NCBI GenBank assembly: GCA_020746875.1
Contig: JAGTJL010000017.1
Location: 1 to 64,000 of the forward strand
DNA from: Rhexocercosporidium sp. MPI-PUGE-AT-0058
Lineage: Eukaryota; Ascomycota; Leotiomycetes; Helotiales
Length of the DNA stretch: 64,000 bases
Reading direction: 5' to 3'
Below, in pieces: positions 59,101 through 64,000 of the stretch. Both the position numbers and the translations under genes were made by a program. Within the stretch, counting starts at the first letter, position 1, and each line of letters begins with the position of its first letter. Under the pieces are notes generated by a model. The model was given only the letters and a program-made list of their open reading frames with translations. It ran no database searches and was not told the DNA's origin.

Positions 59101-60270
59101 TACAGAACGAGACGAACGAAATGCACCTGTCTACTGCTATCTCCCCGACAGTTTTAAACAGCCCGGCATAATTATAGAGATCGATAGAGCCTTGTATAGC
59201 CTCCGCGACTTTCCAGCTTTATAATATAACGACTTCTCAACCATATTCAAAAGCCTTAGTCTCGTACCACTTACAGAAAAGCCTTGCATCTTTACGAACG
59301 ACAAGCGAACAATGTTTATAGCCTTTTACGTGGACGATATACAAATGCTATACTACAACTTAAACTTCCTTGCAGCAACTAAAATCATCGATAGCTTAAA
59401 CAACGCCTACGAACTCATTATAATAAGAGATATAGAATAGTTCTTAGGAGTGCGAATTATACGTGACAGACATGCGAAGACAGTTACGCTTATTCATAAC
59501 ACGTACATAAAGAAAGTAGCTCAAAAATTCAACTTAGCAGATAGCAATTGCCCGAGCACTCTTCTACTATATTACGACCTAACCAAGAATACCGCTAAGG
59601 CAATTATAAACCAAGTCAAAGAGTACTAAGAGAAGGTCGGTTCCGTATTATACTCAGCTATTATGCTTAAACCAGATATAACTTTTGCAGCTTCATAGTT
59701 ATCGCATTTCTTGACGAACTCGAGTCAAAAGCACTTATAAGCTGTGGATTAGACCATACGCTACCTCTTTGAAACACGCTTCTTAGGCATTATTTATAGT
59801 CGTTAAGAGAGCGAGACGCAGCTTGTAATAGCTTCTGATGCTTCTTTCGCAGATGATTTAGAAACTAAGCGTTCTTCACAAGGGCTCATCATTATTTTGT
59901 TCGGGGGTGCCATACTGTGGATAGTAACTAGATAAGACACAGTTATTACCTCGATAACTGAAGCTGAGCTCTTAAGGGTGGAGCGAACTGCAAAGATAAT
60001 TATAGTACTGCAAAGGCTCTTTGCGGAGATGCACCTTAATATAAGGTGCTCTTGGAATATCTTTTGTAATAACTAACAGACGATTAAGCTTATAATTAAA
60101 GAGAATCAGCGCATATCGACCAAGCTTAAGCACGTTGATATTCAAAATATATAACTACGCCAGGAGCACTAAAAAGGAAGTTTTGAAGTTATATACTTGC
60201 TTATAAGCGAAATATACGCTAATAGCCTTACTAAAAACCTTCCACGATAGAAGTTTAAGACTTTTATCGC
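56150..60270 (+). pseudogene. Copia 2 inner pol (protease, integrase, reverse transcriptase, RNase H), broken
   Basis: Protease region about 56,200-56,500: SSLSITGRSTRIFENAL, LSNVAIMEEFNVNIISESL. The pre-integrase block at about 56,720-56,860 reads IWHLRAGYLGKIALEALVKH, then IKCESYTI, a degenerate HHCC finger; the integrase core follows to about 57,700. The reverse transcriptase at about 58,800-59,460 includes IIEIDRALYSLRDFPAL and FYVDDIQMLYY at about 59,325-59,357, with the YVDD catalytic pair intact. RNase H-type sequence (GSVLYSAIMLKPDITFAAS, HL*AVD*TIRYLFETRFLG) runs to about 60,060. Stops are mostly TAG/TAA where Gln is expected, so a modest number of RIP mutations silenced it. Confidence 0.87.
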
Positions 60271-60599
60271 ATTACTTAATCTGCAAGACGCTAGAGCGTC
60301 GGTAGAAAAGCTTAATTAAAGCTTGCACCTTACTGCAAACACACTCTCTTATTTTCTTTTGTATTTTAAAGTACTTTCTAAGTTAGTATAATCACGTAAA
60401 GTATATTCTTTTTCAAGTTATTAAAAGGCAAGAATTCCATTCCGGCCGAAGCTACAACTAAACTAACGCAAGCAAGTACAAAAGGGCCCGTTCCTAAGCT
60501 GCTTATAAGGTAGCAAACCATAACTCTAAAGAGGCACGTTCCCAAGCCGCTATCAAGTCGCGAACTAAACCACCAACAAATCCACCAGCTCCACCAGTA

Positions 60600-60720
60600 A
60601 CTCCTTAATACGGCGGCGGCGAGCGGCCACATCACCAGCAATAACACCAGTACCAACAGCACCAGCACCAGCACCAGCACCAACCCGAACAAGTAAGAGG
60701 ATTAAGCGGGGGGCGGGAGC
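60600..60720. repeat. CACCAG-type simple repeat in Copia 2 inner copy
   Basis: An imperfect ACCAGC/CCAGCA repeat near 60,655-60,685, within a low-complexity region between pol and the 3' LTR. It produces the Val/Leu-rich minus-strand frame at 60,378-60,692, which I do not regard as a gene. The outer copy has a mutated version at about 53,390-53,460. Confidence 0.7.
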
Positions 60721-61624
60721 AAGGACGACGGGAGCGAGGGCGAAGGCCGCAGCAGCAGCTAAATAACCAAAGTCAGATTCTTTGAAGCTATTTGCAAGGA
60801 CAAGATAAACATACCAGGCGCAGCAAGAGCATCACGGACCGAAGCCCGGAAGTTTTTCAACTGCTACTCAAAGTTAGCTAACTTCAAAACACAAGAACTA
60901 AAGCTAAACTTACGCGAGTACGAGAGGCACTACGCTTCTCCTCCATAAAAGCGGCAAAAGCCACCGCGATAACAGGCCCGACAGGACCAGCATAACCATA
61001 ATTCTGGCTGTAGTACCGAAAGCACCGAGCCGAACTAGCAGCATCTTGACAGATACTAATAAGAAGGTCACCTTTTAAGGCAGCTTTAACGCATGCCGAG
61101 TAAGGGACCTCCTTATCAGCACCTGCCTCAGCACGCCGACGGGCGGAAGTGGCAAGGGCGGCAGAAGCGGCAGGAGGGGGCGCAGGAGAGGGAGTGCGAG
61201 GGCGACGGCGAGGGGAAGGCGAGGGGCGGCGGCAGGCTATTACAACTAATTAGCATGCTTTAACTCACTCAATCTCTCGATCTTTTAACTCAGATAACGT
61301 CAGAAACTAAACTCAAAGATATAAAAAACAAAAGGAAATATACCTTTTTGGCTGCGCGAGCAGCGGCGAGGTTAGAAAGGCGGGAAGCACGGGCGGCCAA
61401 CCTAACGGCAGAGATACGACCTATTTTTGAATTTGGTATACTTACAGAAGGAAGTTACAGGAGAAGGAAGTTGTTTATATACTCTCGCTTATACGTTGAG
61501 CATGTTTGCTTTAACTCCTAGTTATCACTTTTCCTTATTATCTGTCGTTTTACTATTATTTATTATATTTGTTATATACTTATTTGCTTCGCCAAAGCTA
61601 CGTATTGTCTTTAGCGAGGGGGTG

Positions 61625-61820
61625 TGTCGTGCAGGTTATGGTTGGTTAGCTAAGCGAGCCTAATCAAGACTACCAAAACCATAGCGCCAGTAAGCTCCCC
61701 TATTCAGGGAGCTTGAATGCGCCATATGTAATAATACAACAACAGATATATACGCAACTGCGCAGCCTTCAATTGAACTGATATTCGCCTCTGTGGAGCC
61801 TCAAGGTATGTTGCACGATA
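61625..61820 (+). repeat. Copia 2 inner 3' LTR
   Basis: Begins TGTCGTGCAGGTTATGG and ends GTTGCACGATA. Followed by the duplication ATTTA, then the last 58 bp of the outer element interior. Confidence 0.94.
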
Positions 61821-61878
61821 ATTTATTATATACTTATTTGCTTCGCTAAAGCTACGTATTATCTTTAGCGAGGGGGTA

Positions 61879-62074
61879 TATTATATAAGTTATAATTAGT
61901 TAGCTAAGCGAGCCCAATCAAGACTACCAAAACCATAGCGCCAGTAAGCTCCCTTATTCAAGGAGCTTGAATACGCTATATATAATAATATAATAACAGG
62001 AATATACGCAACTGAGCAGCTTTCAATTAACCTAATATTCGCCTCTATAGAGCCTCAAGGTATGTTGCACGATA
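61879..62074 (+). repeat. Copia 2 outer 3' LTR
   Basis: Begins TATTATATAAGTTATAATT (RIP-mutated) and ends GTTGCACGATA (preserved). It is next to the ATTAT duplication that restarts the DUF3435-like frame. Confidence 0.92.
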
Positions 62075-63195
62075 ATTATAACAGAAGATACGGATAAGTG
62101 CTATACAACCGAGATCGACGAATATAGAAAGCTATTGCGCTAGAACTTAAACGCCGCTAAGCTTAGCGAGTTTAAGGAAGTTAAGCGGTAATATAAGGCG
62201 CATTATTATGAGAATATTTATCTTTAAATCGTACAGAACCCGAAGCGGGAAGAGAGAGACCTACTGGCTATAAAGGTTTACTTATAAAATTATAAAAGAA
62301 TAAATAATAAGCTTAAATTATATATTACGCTTTAAAAATACCTCGAACTCTAATTAACTTAACTTTTATAATACGACCTTTTTCTTTTAAAAGAACTTCT
62401 TTCTTATCTTTTGCCCGATTTCTTATATCTTAATCCGTGTAATCCGCGATAACGCGGTCCTCGTCGATAGCTATACGTTAATTAAGCTTTTTTTTATTAC
62501 GGACTTAAGGAATTAAAACGTGAAAGCGATAAAGATTTATTAAAAGCCGGAATAGCTCAAGCGACTTGTCTTTCGGAGGTTAGTCTAGACTACGAACGGC
62601 TAAATGAAGTCGAAGGCCGAACTTATGCCGTACTCGAAGTATGCCTTTTACTTAAATCGTCTTGGGCGAGACGCGGGCTTTAAAGACAAGTTAACGAGCT
62701 ACTGTTTCCGCCGAGGCTATGCGAATACTATCGACGGTATATATTCTATATTATATTATTAATATTTTATGCCTAATAATTAATTTAAGTAAGGCTTCTG
62801 ACGCTATACGGGATTAAGTTATAAAATATAATCTTTTTATAAAAGTCTTTAATAAGGCATATAATAATTAAGTAGTAAGATTTAATATATAAAACGCTTA
62901 TCTCGAGAGCAATATTACTAAAGATAGACTAACTAGGGCCTTTATTTAAATAAGTATTTAATATAACCCTAGCGCTCTTAAAGAAGTCCTTTACGAAATG
63001 ATAAATCGACTCCTTGCCGCGGATCCAGAGATTGCCGTTCTTTAGCAATAATTTAAAGAGTCTTATACCGGGATTAAATAAAATTACACGTTTATTAATC
63101 GAGCCCCTAAAGTAGTCAGGGAGGCTTATAAGAAACTCGGCTAGCAGCTTAAAGCTATAACGAAGAGTTTATAAAATGAGCTTAATGCCGATTTT
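62075..63195 (+). pseudogene. DUF3435-like gene, piece 3 (C-terminal part with catalytic-type region)
   Basis: Resumes exactly after the Copia nest: ...KTDVII joins TEDTDKCY in the same frame over the ATTAT duplication (62,075-62,079). It continues with YKAHYYENIYL*IVQNPKRE and ERDLLAIKVYL, then IRDNAVLVDSYT in a shifted frame after about 62,330. Next come MKSKAELMPYSKYAFYLNRL, SYCFRRG at about 62,696-62,715, and near the end INRLLAADPEIAVL and FINRAPKVVREAYKKLG. The SYCFRRG block is where I expect a conserved Arg of this recombinase-like family. The shift near 62,330 is a real indel or an overlooked intron. The coding part ends near 63,195. With inserts removed the gene is about 2.2 kb (roughly 700 codons), a plausible full size. 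Confidence 0.72.
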
Positions 63196-64000
63196 ATAAT
63201 TCTACCCTATCTGTTATTCTGTAATGGTTAAACTTCTCGAGGTACCTCCGCGAGTCCCGTCTAACTATAGACAACGGAATTAGTGATGGCAACACATGTC
63301 GAAGGCTGAGCCGGGCAATAGCCCAAAATGCTATAAGTTACCAACAAGGATGTTTCGATGCAGGGCTTCCTACATGGCTTCCTGTCCCGTCCCCTTTTCA
63401 GGCGAATCACATCAGTCAGATGTATGGCGGACGGGCTGAGTTTCCAGTTCCCAAGCCGATCAATGGGTTTGGGAAGGGATTCTGTTTCCGAGGGTGAAGA
63501 CAGCCCCTCTCGTGCAAGACTAGGGGAGTTGACGCTAGCGCTTAAGGGAGAGCTGAAGGCCACTATGCTTCATCTGCCGTCTGGAGGGCGAACCCAACAA
63601 GTGTGGGAGTAAACATGCAAGGGCTTTTGGCCATCCTTCCTCGCTTGCAGTCGGATTGGGTCCTGCTGCAGATCTCTTAAATCAGCGGGATTCTTCAGTA
63701 CGCCTAGTGGGCGAGAGTCCAATGGATATGGAGCAGAAGCTACGCCTACCACCGAAGCAGGGCGTTTTGTGTGGCGGTTAGCAAAATTGAGCAATGAAGA
63801 GGGGAAGTGTGCTCACCGTCAGCATTTACGGTCATGGAGTCGACCTTAGCCTTGAAAGTTAACGTGGTTTTTGGGGATGCTCCCTAGGGAAGGATTTGAA
63901 GTACGTAAGGGGGTGGACAGTGGGTCTCGCCCTCCCTTGTAAGGCAGTACGGCTATTCTTCCAATCAACAATCTAGAATTCTAGAATTTTCTCCATAAAT
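63196..64000. other. GC-normal, non-RIP block of unknown identity
   Basis: From about 63,220 composition is GC-normal again with no RIP. Overlapping 74-100 codon frames exist on both strands (63,261-63,794) without a motif I recognise. Many short GC-rich, partly self-complementary stretches (for example around 63,500-63,560) suggest a structured RNA, such as an organelle-type intron or rRNA-like fragment transferred to the nucleus. I could not identify group I or II intron core motifs. The block runs off the window end. Confidence 0.35.

Larger units (their letters stand above)
54362..61820 (+). mobile_element. Copia LTR retrotransposon 2, inner (younger) copy
   Basis: 7,459 bp with 196 bp LTRs at 54,362-54,557 and 61,625-61,820 and ATTTA duplications (54,357-54,361 and 61,821-61,825). 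Inserted 58 bp before the 3' LTR of the outer copy of the same family. By eye the two LTRs differ at about 11 sites, all transitions. It is much less RIP-mutated than the outer copy but still carries many stops. A purine-rich tract GCGAGGGGGTG precedes its 3' LTR. Confidence 0.93.
38725..62074 (+). mobile_element. Copia LTR retrotransposon 2, outer copy, with two nested insertions
   Basis: LTRs at 38,725-38,921 and 61,879-62,074 are flanked by ATTAT (38,720-38,724 and 62,075-62,079), inside the DUF3435-like gene. It is coded on the plus strand. Its own sequence is 38,725-43,834, 52,027-54,361 and 61,821-62,074; the rest is Copia 3 (antisense) and a second copy of the same family. The three parts align collinearly with the inner copy at 54,362-61,820, apart from a 219 bp tandem duplication at 52.4-52.9 kb. 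A purine-rich tract GCGAGGGGGTA precedes the right LTR. Heavily RIP-mutated. Confidence 0.9.
12475..63200. other. RIP-mutated, AT-rich transposon compartment
   Basis: From about 12,475 the sequence becomes TpA-rich with CpA and TpG largely depleted, while CpG survives in places. Coding remnants on either strand show stops at Gln/Trp positions and Cys-to-Tyr, His-to-Tyr and Asp-to-Asn changes. That is the pattern of C-to-T change at CpA on both strands, i.e. repeat-induced point mutation. Islands that escaped or are milder lie at 29,820-30,690, 33,640-33,960 and most of 54,362-61,820. Open frames longer than 100 codons are almost absent. Confidence 0.93.

Noticed and set aside
60378..60692. 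104-codon minus-strand ORF rich in Val/Leu, looking like a membrane protein
   Set aside because: It is the antisense of a CACCAG/CCAGCA simple repeat inside the 3' region of Copia 2; hydrophobicity is a by-product of the repeat.
12475..63200. Interpreting the AT-rich tract as mitochondrial DNA or a centromere-specific satellite
   Set aside because: Recognisable Copia, Gypsy and Fot1 coding remnants with CpA-to-TpA type damage and target duplications explain it as RIP-mutated nuclear transposons. No satellite monomer is seen, although a pericentromeric position cannot be excluded.
63261..63794. Overlapping ORFs of 74-100 codons near the right edge
   Set aside because: Present on both strands across the same bases with no motif; I prefer to leave the block unassigned.

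Overview
The window is nuclear DNA of a filamentous ascomycete (Pezizomycotina). Two facts point there. The first 9.2 kb carry a fungal carotenoid/retinal cluster with short GT-AG introns of about 50-60 nt. About 50 kb after position 12.5 kb has been heavily mutated by repeat-induced point mutation (RIP): it is TpA-rich, poor in CpA/TpG, and dense in TAA/TAG stops that read as former Gln/Trp codons.

Layout. (1) 1-9152: carRA (lycopene cyclase/phytoene synthase, minus strand, cut by the window edge), carX (carotenoid oxygenase, plus) and carO (microbial rhodopsin, plus). carRA makes phytoene and closes the beta-ionone ring, carX cleaves beta-carotene to retinal, and carO binds retinal as a green-light proton pump. 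carRA and carX diverge from a 1.7 kb promoter region full of microsatellites. (2) 9.2-12.5 kb: a transition zone with a 0.3 kb AT-rich block, a small kinase-like gene and probable transposon scraps. (3) 12.5-29.8 kb: RIP-degraded elements: Copia and gag remnants, a Gypsy polymerase remnant broken by a complete Fot1/pogo DNA transposon (TA target duplication, 80 bp inverted repeats), and a complete 8.6 kb Copia element (189 bp LTRs, AAAGA duplication) holding a 257 bp LTR-like insertion. (4) 29.8-63.2 kb: a RIP-mutated gene that I read as a DUF3435 (FluG-domain/tyrosine-recombinase-like) gene, the family that includes Starship 'captain' recombinases. It lies in three pieces (about 30.72-30.92, 37.87-38.72 and 62.08-63.19 kb), split by a 6.96 kb Gypsy element and by a 23.35 kb Copia nest. 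At both junctions, removing the insert and one 5 bp target duplication rejoins the reading frame. (5) The Copia nest: an outer element (38,725-62,074), a second Copia family inserted antisense in its polymerase (43,835-52,026), and a younger, less mutated copy of the outer family inserted just before its 3' LTR (54,362-61,820). (6) 63.2-64.0 kb: an unmutated, GC-normal block of unknown identity.

Only carRA, carX, carO and probably the kinase-like gene are credible intact genes. Everything between 12.5 and 63.2 kb is dead or decaying mobile DNA. The small ORFs there are chance frames or short surviving stretches of broken transposon proteins. All family assignments come from reading translations by eye; no searches were run.
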